Shown in pieces: positions 25,088 through 33,632 of a DNA stretch of 38,022 bases. The position numbers and the translations under genes are program-made. Under the pieces are notes generated by a model. That model was not told the origin of the DNA and made no database searches. It worked only from the letters and a program-made list of their open reading frames with translations. The stretch comes from an uncultured Propionibacteriaceae bacterium (GTDB lineage: Bacteria > Actinomycetota > Actinomycetes > Propionibacteriales > Propionibacteriaceae). Numbering within the stretch: the stretch's first letter is position 1; each line of letters opens with the position of its first letter. The DNA lies in assembly GCA_937988865.1 (NCBI GenBank), contig CALKHV010000097.1, positions 1 to 38,022 on the forward strand. The letters are read 5' to 3'.

Positions 25088-25119
25088 GAGGGGGGTGGAT
25101 CGGATGATCCACCCCCCTC
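25088..25119 (-). terminator. Terminator after the DUF5679 gene
   Basis: A 14-bp perfect stem (25088-25101 with 25106-25119) and a 4-nt loop. It begins 12 nt after the DUF5679 stop. The downstream T content is weak (TTGC), but stem length and position fit a terminator. It separates DUF5679 from the ThiF-like gene. Confidence 0.75.
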
Positions 25120-25131
25120 GTGAACCTGGTG

Positions 25132-25293
25132 TCAGGCCTTGCCGAGAATCCGGTTCAGGTTCGTGCCGCATTCGGGGCACTTGCCCTTGGCCATACGCGT
25201 GCCCTTCTCGTTGACGACAACGTCGCCCTTCGCGGTGCGCTTGGCCTTGCACTTCACGCAGTAGAACTCGCCTTCGTACGTCTCGCTTGCCAT
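25132..25293 (-). CDS. DUF5679 family zinc-ribbon protein
   Basis: A 53-aa basic protein with two knuckles, YCVKCKAKR and KCPECGTNL, forming a rubredoxin-like or zinc-ribbon fold. The central stretch VVVNEKGTRMAKGKCP matches small DUF5679 proteins of actinobacteria. The ATG at 25293 is preceded by AGGAGG at 5 nt, a very strong ribosome site. A TAAAGT box on this strand at 25376-25371 may be its -10, giving a leader of about 70 nt. A 14-bp hairpin follows, so it is probably transcribed alone and may be well expressed. The role is unknown; nucleic-acid or ribosome association is possible for such proteins but not shown here. Confidence 0.88.
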   Translation of the reverse strand: MASETYEGEFYCVKCKAKRTAKGDVVVNEKGTRMAKGKCPECGTNLNRILGKA

Positions 25294-25696
25294 GGGTTCC
25301 TCCTTGCATTGACGGGGTAACGCCCAGCGGGGACGGCCGCGAGGGCCGCCCCGAGGGCGGGTACGGGGGTACTTTATCCCGACGAGGGAAGAAACTCGTG
25401 GCACGCCGACCGTGAACCGCCCAATTTCCGCGATGAACTGAATTGACGGCCCACCAAAGGGACGGCACGTCGCCGCGTCCGCATCGAGCATGGAGAGGCC
25501 CTCAACGGTCGAGATCGCTTGCCTTCCCCTGCGAGCGATCGACCTGTCGAGGGCCTCGTGGTGGGAACGCTAGTGCCTGGCGCTCGGCGGCGTCAAGCAG
25601 GGCCGGGCGACTCGGCGGAACCCTCGACCCGCCCCCTCGAGTTGCCATTCACAAGGGCACTCGAAAGTGTCATCGCCGGGTGCGAGAGTATGCCGG
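25294..25696. other. 403-nt intergenic gap between divergent genes
   Basis: The left third holds the DUF5679 leader, a GC-rich inverted stretch near 25333-25360, and a TAAAGT box (minus strand, 25376-25371). The middle holds a 63-nt imperfect hairpin at 25495-25557. The right part precedes the YgjP-like metallopeptidase. The six-frame translations here resemble no protein I know and lack ribosome sites. Confidence 0.6.
25495..25557. ncRNA. 63-nt imperfect inverted repeat, possible structured RNA
   Basis: The outer stem GAGGCCCTC (25495-25503) pairs with GAGGGCCTC (25549-25557). After a small internal loop, GGTCGA pairs with TCGACC and TCGCT with AGCGA, closing on a CTTCCCC-containing loop. 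The stem is interrupted but long. Because the flanking genes point away from it, it is not an ordinary gene-end terminator. It could be an attenuator in the leader of the gene at 25697, a small RNA, or a protein-binding site. Confidence 0.35.
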
Positions 25697-26302
25697 GTGA
25701 ACCCAGATCCGCAGCATCACGTCCGCTTGTCGCACCCGCCCCAGGTGGAGGTCCGCCGAAGTACCCGCCGCAGCCGGACGGTTGCTGCCCGCCGCGAGGG
25801 CGACCGCATTCTCGTGATGCTCCCCGCCCGGATGAGCGAAGACGAAGAAGAGCGTTGGGTCGGTCGGTTGGTGGCACAGGTGCTGGACAGCGAGGCGCGC
25901 CGCGAGGCCACGCTCGTCGCCGGCGAACTCCAGGACCGGGCGATCAGGCTTGCCCGGCTATGGCTCGATCCCTTCGTCGGCCATGAGGTTCGCGCGTCCG
26001 AGGTGGTCTGGGTCACCAACCAGCGGCATCGCTGGGGGTCGTGTTCACCCCGTTCGGGTCGAATCCGCCTCAGTCATCGACTCCAGTCGATGCCCGACTG
26101 GGTCATCGACTCCGTCATCGTCCACGAACTCGCCCATCTGGTCGTCCACGGGCACTCGGAGAGCTTCCAGCAGCTGGTGCACCTCTACCCCCACACCGAC
26201 CGCTCGAAGGCGTTCCTCGAGGGTTGGGTCCACGGTCAGGCAGCATCGTCGGCCGACAGGTGGGACGCCGGCGAATCGGCGGGAGACGACGAGAGTTGCT
26301 GA
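25697..26302 (+). CDS. YgjP-like (DUF45) zinc metallopeptidase
   Basis: A 201-aa protein of the YgjP/DUF45 family, predicted zinc peptidases with a compact M48-like fold. Seen: an N-terminal strand region VEVRRSTRRSRTVAARREGDRI cut short here, the diagnostic WVTNQRHRWGSCSPRSGRIRLSHRL-type block (WGSC near residue 115), and the active site HELAH at about 142-146 with a later HGHSESF that supplies the third ligand. No signal peptide or membrane segment is visible, so it is probably cytosolic. The GTG at 25697 (VNPDPQHH) is my choice; GTG at 25667 would add ten residues. Neither has a good ribosome site. It converges on the zincin-like gene. Confidence 0.85.
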   Translation: MNPDPQHHVRLSHPPQVEVRRSTRRSRTVAARREGDRILVMLPARMSEDEEERWVGRLVAQVLDSEARREATLVAGELQDRAIRLARLWLDPFVGHEVRASEVVWVTNQRHRWGSCSPRSGRIRLSHRLQSMPDWVIDSVIVHELAHLVVHGHSESFQQLVHLYPHTDRSKAFLEGWVHGQAASSADRWDAGESAGDDESC

Positions 26303-26389
26303 TGAGTCAGCCGACGTGCCAAGGCAGTCATGCAGCGCGCCCGCACAGCCACCCTCTGCGGTCAGCGAACACCACACCAGACCGGACGC

Positions 26390-27748
26390 TCAGCCCTCTC
26401 CGCGTCCCTCGCCCTCCAGGAGCGACTTGAGTTCTGCATCCAGGTCGTCGGTCGCGGGATTGCTGTGGTCGCCCGAGACGTAGCCCAAGGGATCATCGAG
26501 GTCGGCGGACGTCGGGATCAGGTCGGGGTGGTGCCACACCGCGTCCCGACTGGCCACCCCCCGGTCCTGGGTGAGCGCCGCCCAGAGGTTCGCTGCGTCC
26601 CGGACCCTCCGCGGACGCAACTCCAGACCCACGAGGGCGCCGAACACCAACTCGGCGGGACCATCGGTGCCGCGGCGACGCCGAACGGTCTCGGCGAGTG
26701 CGGACGCCGAAGGCATCCACGCCCCGGCAGCCTGGGCGACGACCTCGTCGACCCACCCCTCCACCAGGGCGAGGAGTGTCTCCAACCGGTCGAGGACGCC
26801 CTGCTGCACCTCGGTGCGCACGGGCGCGAAGAGCTTGCCCTGCAAGGCCTGGGCGATCTCCGCCAGCTTGTCGGAATCCATCTGTGTCAGGTCGTCGATG
26901 TCGACAGCGCTCTCCAGCGCGCCCGCATCGATCGTGATCTCTCGGGCGAAGTGGGCCAGCAACGCGTGCATCTGGGGAGCCAGCCAGCCGACCGAGGCGA
27001 ACAGCCGTTGGCGCGCGGCTTCACGCAGCGTGAGGTAGAGCGTCACGTCGTCGATCGTCTGGTCGAGTCCGTCAGCGAACGCCTGAACGTTGGTCGGCAG
27101 CAGCGCGACCTGTGGTGACGGAAGCAACTGCAGTCCGATCTCCGTCGCGGAGACCACGCGTCCCGAGAGTTGACCGAGCGCCTGCGCGAACTGCATCCCG
27201 TACATCGAGCCGGCCATCGACTTGAGCATGGGTTGGAGCATCGCCGTCATGCCGGCGAGCTCAGGCGGGGTCTCCTGGTCGGTCGACATCAGGCCCTCCA
27301 TGGCCCGCGCGATGGCGGCCACGATCGGCTCGACGACGATCTCCCAGCTCTTCATCGTCGTCTCGACCCACTCGGCCCGACTCCAGGCGACAGCCCGGGC
27401 GGGCACCTGGGGAAAGTCGCAGGTCGTGTCGAGCCACAGTTCTGCGAGCCGTTCGGCGTCCGCGATGCGACGTTGTTCGACGGGCCCGGGTGTCGGGTCA
27501 GGGCCGAGGGATGCCGTCACTTGACGGGCCCCCTGACGCGTCCGATCCCAATGGATCCCGGACTCACTGCCCGGAGGGGGGAACATGCCCATGGCCCCCA
27601 TGCGGGACTGCATCTGGCTCAGCAGCGACGGGAGGTCGATCTGCCCGTCCGGCCCCAACTCGATGCCGAAGGCCTTGAGCATCTCGGCGAACTCTCGACC
27701 TGGTTCTCCGGGCTGGTCGCCGTTGTCGGGGAAGCGGTCCTGGGACAT
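26390..27748 (-). CDS. Zincin-like protein (TIGR03624 / DUF2342 type), active site degenerate
   Basis: A 452-aa actinobacterial protein of the family annotated as zinc-dependent metalloprotease or putative hydrolase; M. tuberculosis Rv3195 sits at the same spot. Recognisable parts are the N-terminal GDQPGEPGREFAEMLKAFGI, the FAQALGQLSGRVVSATEIG helix pair, and the family helix before ARQRLFASVGWL. The zinc motif expected here as HExxH reads REAAR, so both His residues are replaced and peptidase activity is doubtful. There is no signal peptide; a Met/Gly-rich segment near residue 50 is likely flexible. The ATG at 27748 has AGGAGG 4-5 nt upstream. It is divergent from the PDZ-Lon gene and is possibly a structural or regulatory relative. 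Confidence 0.82.
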   Translation of the reverse strand: MSQDRFPDNGDQPGEPGREFAEMLKAFGIELGPDGQIDLPSLLSQMQSRMGAMGMFPPPGSESGIHWDRTRQGARQVTASLGPDPTPGPVEQRRIADAERLAELWLDTTCDFPQVPARAVAWSRAEWVETTMKSWEIVVEPIVAAIARAMEGLMSTDQETPPELAGMTAMLQPMLKSMAGSMYGMQFAQALGQLSGRVVSATEIGLQLLPSPQVALLPTNVQAFADGLDQTIDDVTLYLTLREAARQRLFASVGWLAPQMHALLAHFAREITIDAGALESAVDIDDLTQMDSDKLAEIAQALQGKLFAPVRTEVQQGVLDRLETLLALVEGWVDEVVAQAAGAWMPSASALAETVRRRRGTDGPAELVFGALVGLELRPRRVRDAANLWAALTQDRGVASRDAVWHHPDLIPTSADLDDPLGYVSGDHSNPATDDLDAELKSLLEGEGRGEG

Positions 27749-27840
27749 CAGTCCTCCTGATCGTGGTGTCACTCCATTGAACCCCAGTCGGCCAACCCGT
27801 GCCACAGCGGGAGTGAGCGCGTCCGCTTTGGCGCTCGGGG

Positions 27841-27846
27841 TAGGGT
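27841..27846 (+). promoter_or_regulatory. Candidate -10 box, leaderless PDZ-Lon transcript
   Basis: TAGGGT ends 7 nt before the ATG at 27854, the spacing expected if transcription starts at the initiation codon. The same bases could act as a weak ribosome site (AGGG, 8 nt), so this remains open. Confidence 0.4.
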
Positions 27847-27853
27847 GCTCGGC

Positions 27854-28909
27854 ATGGGTCGGGTGACGAAACAGACGTGGACAGCCATCGTCTCTGCGAT
27901 CCTCTTCATCGTTCTGGCCGCGCTGATCGCGCTCCTGCCGGTGCCCTATGTGACGTGGAGTCCCGGGAGCACGCTCGACATGTTGGGAACCTTCCAGGGC
28001 CAACCGGCCATCAGCGTCAAAGGCCTCCCCACGTATCCCGTGTCGGGTGAACTACGCATGACGACCGTCTCGGTGACCCGGGCAGACAGCCAGTTGAACC
28101 TTCCCGAGGCCGTCTTCAGCTACTGGCTGCCTCACCGCGACGTACTCCCGCGGGTCGCCGTCTACCCCAAGGGCAAGAGTGTCGAGGCCATCCGGGCCGA
28201 AGAGACGCTCATGATGGACACCTCCCAGTCGGACGCTGTGGTCGCCGCCCTCCGCGCAGCCGGTCAACCCGTGACCGAGATGCCGATGGTCGAGTCCGTG
28301 GTCATCGCCGGGCCTGCGAACGACAAGCTGATGCCTGGTGACCTCGTCGTCAAGGTCGACGCCGTCGCCGTGCAGAGTCTCGACGACGTGAGGCGGGCGA
28401 TCCGCGCCCATGCGGTGGGGGAACCGGTCGTCGTGACCGTGTTACGCGACGACCGCTCGCTCAACGAGACCATCACGACGGTGTCGTCCAACGAGGACAA
28501 GAGCGTCCCGGTCATTGGCGTCAATATGGGCACCGGTTATCGATACGATCCCCGGATCACTTTCGGCATCGACCCCCAGGTCGTCGGGCCCAGTGCCGGC
28601 CTCATCTTCTCATTGGCCATCTACAGCCTCATCTCTCCTGGGGACATCCTCGGGGGGAACAAAGTCGCCGGCACCGGAGAAATCACCGCCGATGGCACGG
28701 TCAGGGCGATCGGCGGGCTGCAGGAGAAGATCCGGGGGGCCGAGAAGGCCGGCTCGAAGACCTTCCTCGTTCCGGCAGACAACTGCCGGGATCTTGAGGG
28801 CCTTGAATCGTCGTTGACGCTGGTGAAGGTGACCACCCTGAAAGACGCGATCGAATCCCTGACCACGCTCCAGAACGGCGACGGCGCCAAGGAGGTTCCC
28901 ACGTGCTGA
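27854..28909 (+). CDS. Membrane-anchored PDZ and Lon-type (S16) protease
   Basis: A YlbL/SdrC-like protease that cleaves membrane or extracytoplasmic substrates. The 351-aa protein has one N-terminal membrane helix (residues about 8-30), then an extracytoplasmic part with a PDZ domain (VIAGPANDKLMPGDLVVKVDAVAV) and a C-terminal Lon proteolytic domain. The catalytic serine is in GPSAGL and the lysine in LQEKIRGAEKAG, so the Ser-Lys dyad is intact. No ATPase domain is present, as usual for this family. The ATG at 27854 is preferred over GTG 27845. The stop overlaps the start of the PPA1309-type gene by 7 nt, and UPF0182 follows. Rv3194c is the M. tuberculosis counterpart. Confidence 0.92.
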   Translation: MGRVTKQTWTAIVSAILFIVLAALIALLPVPYVTWSPGSTLDMLGTFQGQPAISVKGLPTYPVSGELRMTTVSVTRADSQLNLPEAVFSYWLPHRDVLPRVAVYPKGKSVEAIRAEETLMMDTSQSDAVVAALRAAGQPVTEMPMVESVVIAGPANDKLMPGDLVVKVDAVAVQSLDDVRRAIRAHAVGEPVVVTVLRDDRSLNETITTVSSNEDKSVPVIGVNMGTGYRYDPRITFGIDPQVVGPSAGLIFSLAIYSLISPGDILGGNKVAGTGEITADGTVRAIGGLQEKIRGAEKAGSKTFLVPADNCRDLEGLESSLTLVKVTTLKDAIESLTTLQNGDGAKEVPTC

Positions 28910-29415
28910 CCGACGAGTCCGACGCACTGATGGCGGCGCTCGTCGAGATCGAACGCCACGTGGGTGCGACAGGGTGGGACCAACCGGCGCGCCTCTTCGC
29001 GCTGGTGCGCACCGATGAGCTGATGCGGGCTGAACCTTCACTCGCGGAACACCTGCGTGTGACCTTCCCCGACGCTCTCTCGAGCATCGAGCAGGACGAC
29101 TTCCACGGGGGTGAAGACCTCCTGTCGGCCCTCTCCCGGCTGCAGTGGCCGGCGACCGTCACAGGTTGCGCCCTCAGCGTGGAGCGGGCGTTCCTGCCGG
29201 CCGACGAAGAGGCAGGGATCCCTGCAGACCCCGACCTCGCTGCCCGACATGTCGCCGAGCACCCGCGTCGTGAAGAGATTCGCGTCGTGGTGGGGGCCCT
29301 GCGGAGCGGCGAGCATGCGGGCCTCGCCCGGCTCGTCAGTCAACCCGATGAACTTCTCTCGGGCACCGATCTGGTGCCGGCGCTCGCGCGCGCCCTCGCC
29401 GAGACGTTGAAGTGA
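28903..29415 (+). CDS. PPA1309-family protein, unknown function
   Basis: A 170-aa acidic cytosolic protein with no signal peptide, membrane segment or known catalytic motif. It resembles the actinobacterial family named after Cutibacterium PPA1309: a helical N-terminus, a central LQWPATVTGCALSVERAFLP block, and a RHVAEHPRREEIRVVVGALRSGEHA stretch broken here by its own repeats of charged residues. The GTG at 28903 overlaps the end of the PDZ-Lon gene and has AAGGAGG about 7 nt upstream. It lies 7 nt before the UPF0182 gene. The tight PDZ-Lon/PPA1309/UPF0182 order suggests a shared envelope-related task, but nothing in the sequence reveals it. Confidence 0.8.
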   Translation: MLTDESDALMAALVEIERHVGATGWDQPARLFALVRTDELMRAEPSLAEHLRVTFPDALSSIEQDDFHGGEDLLSALSRLQWPATVTGCALSVERAFLPADEEAGIPADPDLAARHVAEHPRREEIRVVVGALRSGEHAGLARLVSQPDELLSGTDLVPALARALAETLK

Positions 29416-29422
29416 GGACAAC

Positions 29423-32284
29423 ATGAGCAACAGTCAGGTCCGAGTCGGACAGAACCGCGCCCTCGCGGTCACCCTGGGGGTCCTGGTGGCCCTCGCGGCG
29501 GTGATCGGGCTGGTCTCCGTGGTGTGGACCGACTGGGCCTGGTTCTCGTCCATCGGCTTCTCCCAGGTCTTCCGTACGCTCCTCGGGACGCGAATCGCCC
29601 TCTTCGTGGTCTTCGGCCTGATCATGGGACTCTCCGTTGCCGCGACCATCCTCACGGCGTACAAGTTGCGTCCGCGTGTGCGGATGGCCACCCCCAGTTC
29701 GGCCGCCCTCGGTCGTTACCGCGACTATCTCGACGTCCGCCGACTCGCGGCGGTCGCCATCCCCAGCATCGCCCTGGGCATCCTGGGCGGACTCTCGGCC
29801 GTGGGTGAGGCCGACGTCTTCCTGGCTTGGCGCCATGCGACGCCCTTCGGCACCACTGATCCGTACTTCGGCAAGGACGTCTCGTTCTACGTGTTCGACT
29901 ACCCGTGGTGGCGGTTCCTGCTCGGATACGCGATGGCGACCACGATTGTCTGCGCCGTCGTGGCGCTCCTCGTGCACCTGTCCCTGGGCGCTCTGCAGGC
30001 CGTAGCGACGCAACGCCGCGTCCTCGTCGAAGGTCAGTCGATCCAGATGCGTCGGCCGACCCTCGACCCCGCTGCACAGGCGCACCTGTCGGTGCTTCTC
30101 GGCGTCGTGCTCGTCTGCTACGGACTGGACGCCCTCCTCGACAGGAACGGCTTCTCGGTCTCGGCGAACTCCCTCTTCACCGGCATCGGGTACACCGACG
30201 AGCACGCCCGGATCAACGCGAAGCTCGTGGTGGCCGTCATCTCGTTCATCTGTGCATTGCTCTTCTTCGCCAACGCCAAGCTGCGGATCTGGCGGTTGCC
30301 GATGGCGGCGTTCGTCCTCATGCTGGTGTCGTCCCTCATCCTGGCCGGCATCTACCCCGCAGTCGTCCAGCAGTTCGACGTGAAGCCCGACGAGCCTGAC
30401 AAGCAGCGTCCCTACATCGCCAACAACATCACCGCCACCCGCGCGGCCTACGGGATTGACAGGGTCGAGATCTCGGACTACTCGGCGCAGACCACCGTGT
30501 CGGCGGGCCAGCTGAAGGCGGACGCCGAGGCGTTGCCCGGCATCCGTCTCATGGATCCTGCGGTCATCGCACCGGCCTTCGAACAGCTGCAGCAGGTGCG
30601 TGGCTACTACTCGTTCCCGGCGGTCGTCGACGTGGATCGCTACACCATCGACGGCAAGTTCACCGACGCGGTGGTCGCGGCGCGCGAGATCGACCTGACC
30701 GGCGTGCCCGACAAGAGCTGGAACAACATCCACACCGTCTACACCCACGGCTACGGCATGGTGGCTGCGTACGGGAACAAGCGGGAGGCCAACGGCGAAC
30801 CGAGCTGGATCGCCGGCGACATCCCGATCCAGGGCGCACTCGAGGAGCACGAACCCCGCATCTACTTCGGCGAACAGACGAAGGATTACGCCATCGTCGG
30901 CGCACCGGAAGGTGCCGAACCGGTTGAACTCGACACGCCCGGCGGTGGTGACAACGGGGTCGAGCAGAAGTTCACCTACACCGGCAGTGGTGGCGTCGCG
31001 ATCGGTAACCCGGTCGTCCGCGCGCTCTTCGCGGCACGGTTCATGGACGTCAACCTCCTCCTTTCAGGCCGTGTGAACTCGGCGTCGAGGATCCTGTTCG
31101 ATCGGACGCCGGCCGAGCGCGTGAGCAAGGTCGCGCCCTGGCTCACCGTGGATTCCGACCCCTATCCCGCCGTCATCGACGGACGCCTGGTGTGGCTCCT
31201 CGACGGCTACACCACCACGGCCCGCTACCCGAACTCGCAGTTCGTCGACTGGCGGGACGCGACCAGCGACTCGAACGTGCAGCAGCAGGCCTACCTGCAG
31301 CAGAACGTCAACTACGTGCGCAACGCTGTGAAGGCCGTTGTCGATGCCTACACAGGCAAGGTCGACCTCTACGCCTGGGACGAGGCCGACCCGATCCTGC
31401 GTACCTGGATGAAGGTCTACCCCGGTTCCGTGCAGCCGAAGTCGGCCATCTCGGCCGACCTGCTCGCGCACATGCGCTATCCGCAGGACCTCTTCAAGGT
31501 TCAGCGGCAGGTGCTGGGCCGCTATCACACGATCGACCCCAGCACCTGGTACCAGCAGTCAGACCTGTGGGAGGTGCCGGACGACCCGGTGAAGTCGGGC
31601 ACGATGCAGGAGCCTCCCTACTATCTGTCGATCAAGTGGCCGAACGATGACTCGGCCGTCTTCAGCCAGACCGCGGTGTTCGTGCCGAACAAGCGCCAGA
31701 ATCTCGGCGCCTATCTGGCCGTCGTGGCCGACGCCTCAAGCCCCGACTACGGGCGGATGCGCGTCCTCAAGTTGTCGAACAGCCAGCAGATCGCCGGCCC
31801 GGGACAGACCTTCAATGCCATCAACACCAACGAAGTGGTGTCGCAGCGTTTGCGGCCCTTCCTGAACCAGGGCTCGGCCGCTGCCATCTACGGCAACTTG
31901 CTGACGATTCCCGTCGGCGACGGCCTGTTGTACGTCCAGCCGATCTACTCCCAGCGGTCCGGATCGACCGCGGGCTATCCGGCGCTGGCGTTCGTGGCAG
32001 TCCGCTTCGGCGAGCACGTGGGCATTGGGGACACGCTCCAGGAAGCACTCGACCAGGTGTTCCAGGGCAATTCCGGTGCCGACACCGGCGAGGAGCCCAC
32101 AACTCCGACGACGCCCTCGACCGCGACCGGCGAAGAGTTGGCTGCTGAACTGCTCGCCGCTGCGCAGGTGGACTTCCTGGCGGCGGACGCAGCCCTGCAG
32201 GCAGGTGATCTTGCCACGTACCAGGCCAAGATCACGACGGCCCGCACGAAGGTGACGCAGGCCAACGAGGCTCTCGGACGCTGA
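29423..32284 (+). CDS. UPF0182 family integral membrane protein
   Basis: A large (953-aa) membrane protein of unknown function, widespread in actinobacteria (Rv3193c type). The first 320 residues hold about seven hydrophobic helices, beginning at residues 14-35, with family features WTDWAWFSSIGF and FYVFDYPWWRF. A long extracytoplasmic region follows with TRAAYGID, GYGMVAAYGN and YYLSIKWPNDD. The C-terminus has a Thr/Pro/Glu-rich linker (GEEPTTPTTPST) and a helical Ala-rich tail. The ATG at 29423 has GAGGA just upstream and follows the PPA1309 gene by 7 nt. It is the last gene of this operon; a hairpin covers its stop codon. Confidence 0.95.
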   Translation: MSNSQVRVGQNRALAVTLGVLVALAAVIGLVSVVWTDWAWFSSIGFSQVFRTLLGTRIALFVVFGLIMGLSVAATILTAYKLRPRVRMATPSSAALGRYRDYLDVRRLAAVAIPSIALGILGGLSAVGEADVFLAWRHATPFGTTDPYFGKDVSFYVFDYPWWRFLLGYAMATTIVCAVVALLVHLSLGALQAVATQRRVLVEGQSIQMRRPTLDPAAQAHLSVLLGVVLVCYGLDALLDRNGFSVSANSLFTGIGYTDEHARINAKLVVAVISFICALLFFANAKLRIWRLPMAAFVLMLVSSLILAGIYPAVVQQFDVKPDEPDKQRPYIANNITATRAAYGIDRVEISDYSAQTTVSAGQLKADAEALPGIRLMDPAVIAPAFEQLQQVRGYYSFPAVVDVDRYTIDGKFTDAVVAAREIDLTGVPDKSWNNIHTVYTHGYGMVAAYGNKREANGEPSWIAGDIPIQGALEEHEPRIYFGEQTKDYAIVGAPEGAEPVELDTPGGGDNGVEQKFTYTGSGGVAIGNPVVRALFAARFMDVNLLLSGRVNSASRILFDRTPAERVSKVAPWLTVDSDPYPAVIDGRLVWLLDGYTTTARYPNSQFVDWRDATSDSNVQQQAYLQQNVNYVRNAVKAVVDAYTGKVDLYAWDEADPILRTWMKVYPGSVQPKSAISADLLAHMRYPQDLFKVQRQVLGRYHTIDPSTWYQQSDLWEVPDDPVKSGTMQEPPYYLSIKWPNDDSAVFSQTAVFVPNKRQNLGAYLAVVADASSPDYGRMRVLKLSNSQQIAGPGQTFNAINTNEVVSQRLRPFLNQGSAAAIYGNLLTIPVGDGLLYVQPIYSQRSGSTAGYPALAFVAVRFGEHVGIGDTLQEALDQVFQGNSGADTGEEPTTPTTPSTATGEELAAELLAAAQVDFLAADAALQAGDLATYQAKITTARTKVTQANEALGR

Positions 32285-32301
32285 CACCGCGTCAGAGTCC
32301 G
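32275..32301. terminator. Bidirectional hairpin over two convergent stop codons
   Basis: CGGAC-G-CTGAC (32275-32285) pairs with GTCAG-A-GTCCG (32291-32301) around a 5-nt loop, with one G-A mismatch. The hairpin includes the UPF0182 TGA (32282-32284) and the M16 stop on the other strand (32292-32294), so it could serve both transcripts. There is no T-run on either side. Confidence 0.5.
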
Positions 32302-33632
32302 GCGTCCACCACCTCGAAGCCGAGGTCGGTGAGCGCCGGACGCAGGACGTCCGCGTCCCCGACGATGACGATGTGCATGGCGTCCGGGGTGACCCAGCGA
32401 GAGAACGCCTCACTGGCGCTCTGGGCGTCCACCGCAGCGACGCGAGTGAAGTGGTCGTTGACGTAGCCCGGAGTCATGCCCGAGCAGGCGACGGCCGCTG
32501 CCTGTCCGATGATTCCAGCGGCGGTGTCGTAGCGCAGCGGCGCGACTCCGAGTTGGTAGGCGACGGCGTCCCCGACTTCGCTGGAGGTCAGCGGTTCTGG
32601 CATCGCGAGCAGGTCGAGCGATTCGCGGCAGGCGGCTGCGGTGACCTCGGTGCGGCAGCTCGCCGCCATGGTCCAGCTTCCGCCCGCACGCGAGGGGGAC
32701 GCCACCAGGCTCGCCCCGTAGGTGTAGCCGCGATCCTCCCGGAGCACCCGGTTGAGGCGCGACGTGAACATGCCGCCCATGGCGGTGGAGGCGACCTGAA
32801 GTGGTGCCCAGTCGAGGCTGCGGCGGTCGACACCGCGTCCGCCGATGCGTAGCTCGGCCTGCACGGACCCCGGCCGGTCGACAAGGTGCACCACTGTTGC
32901 CGATCCCGGGGTGAAGGCGCTCGGCTGATGGTCCGGGGCGTCGGTGTCGGGCGTCCAGTCAGCGAACCACTGCCGGGCGAGGTCGAGCGGGTCGTGATCG
33001 AACTCCCCGGCGAGGATGAGCGTCGAGCCGCGAGGGCCCCACCTGCGGGCATGGAAGGCTGCCACCAGGTCCCGGTCGATCCCGGTGACGCCAATGTCGG
33101 TTCCTGCCGCGGGTCGCGATTCGCGTGACGTCGCGGGGTACAACAACGACCGCAGCACCAGTGAAGAGGTCGAGGAGGCGTTCGCCTTCACCTGAAGCCA
33201 CTCGGCGAGGCGAAGCTCCCGGTGGCGATCGACATCGGACTCGTCGAACTCGGGCGTGCGGATGATTTCGGCGAACAACTCGAAGGCGCGGGGGAGTCGC
33301 GTCCGGGGAACCTCCAGCATCGCCATGGTCGATGACCACGAGGCATGCCCTTCGAAGGTCGCTCCCACATCCTCGAGACACTCACTGATCTCGCCACCGG
33401 GGTGGCTCGTGGTGCCTTCGTCACTGGCCCGCAGCGTGATCGACGCCAGACCCTCATGCTCGTGCGGTTCGGCGCTCAGGGGCAGGTCGAGGACGAGCTT
33501 GCTGGCGACCACATGTTGGCCTGGCAGGTCGTAGACCCAGACGGCCAGGCCGTTGTCGAGGGCGTGAACCCGGGCGTCCGGGAAGTGCCACGGACCAGGC
33601 GGGCTCACCTCGGGACGCGGTCGAGCGCTCAT
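32292..33632 (-). CDS. M16 peptidase-like subunit, non-catalytic type
   Basis: A 446-aa protein with the two-lobed M16 (pitrilysin/processing peptidase) fold: LDNGLAVWVYDLPGQ at the N-terminus, EHEGLASITLRASDEGT where the active subunit has its zinc motif, and a C-terminal lobe with SVQAELRIGG and DRGYTYGASL. The HxxEH motif is absent, so it is likely the partner subunit that closes the chamber. The ATG at 33632 overlaps the stop of the upstream active M16 gene (ATGA) and has AGGAGA 7 nt upstream, which supports a coupled heterodimer. No signal peptide is visible, so the pair is likely cytosolic. Substrates are unknown. Confidence 0.88.
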   Translation of the reverse strand: MSARPRPEVSPPGPWHFPDARVHALDNGLAVWVYDLPGQHVVASKLVLDLPLSAEPHEHEGLASITLRASDEGTTSHPGGEISECLEDVGATFEGHASWSSTMAMLEVPRTRLPRAFELFAEIIRTPEFDESDVDRHRELRLAEWLQVKANASSTSSLVLRSLLYPATSRESRPAAGTDIGVTGIDRDLVAAFHARRWGPRGSTLILAGEFDHDPLDLARQWFADWTPDTDAPDHQPSAFTPGSATVVHLVDRPGSVQAELRIGGRGVDRRSLDWAPLQVASTAMGGMFTSRLNRVLREDRGYTYGASLVASPSRAGGSWTMAASCRTEVTAAACRESLDLLAMPEPLTSSEVGDAVAYQLGVAPLRYDTAAGIIGQAAAVACSGMTPGYVNDHFTRVAAVDAQSASEAFSRWVTPDAMHIVIVGDADVLRPALTDLGFEVVDAGL

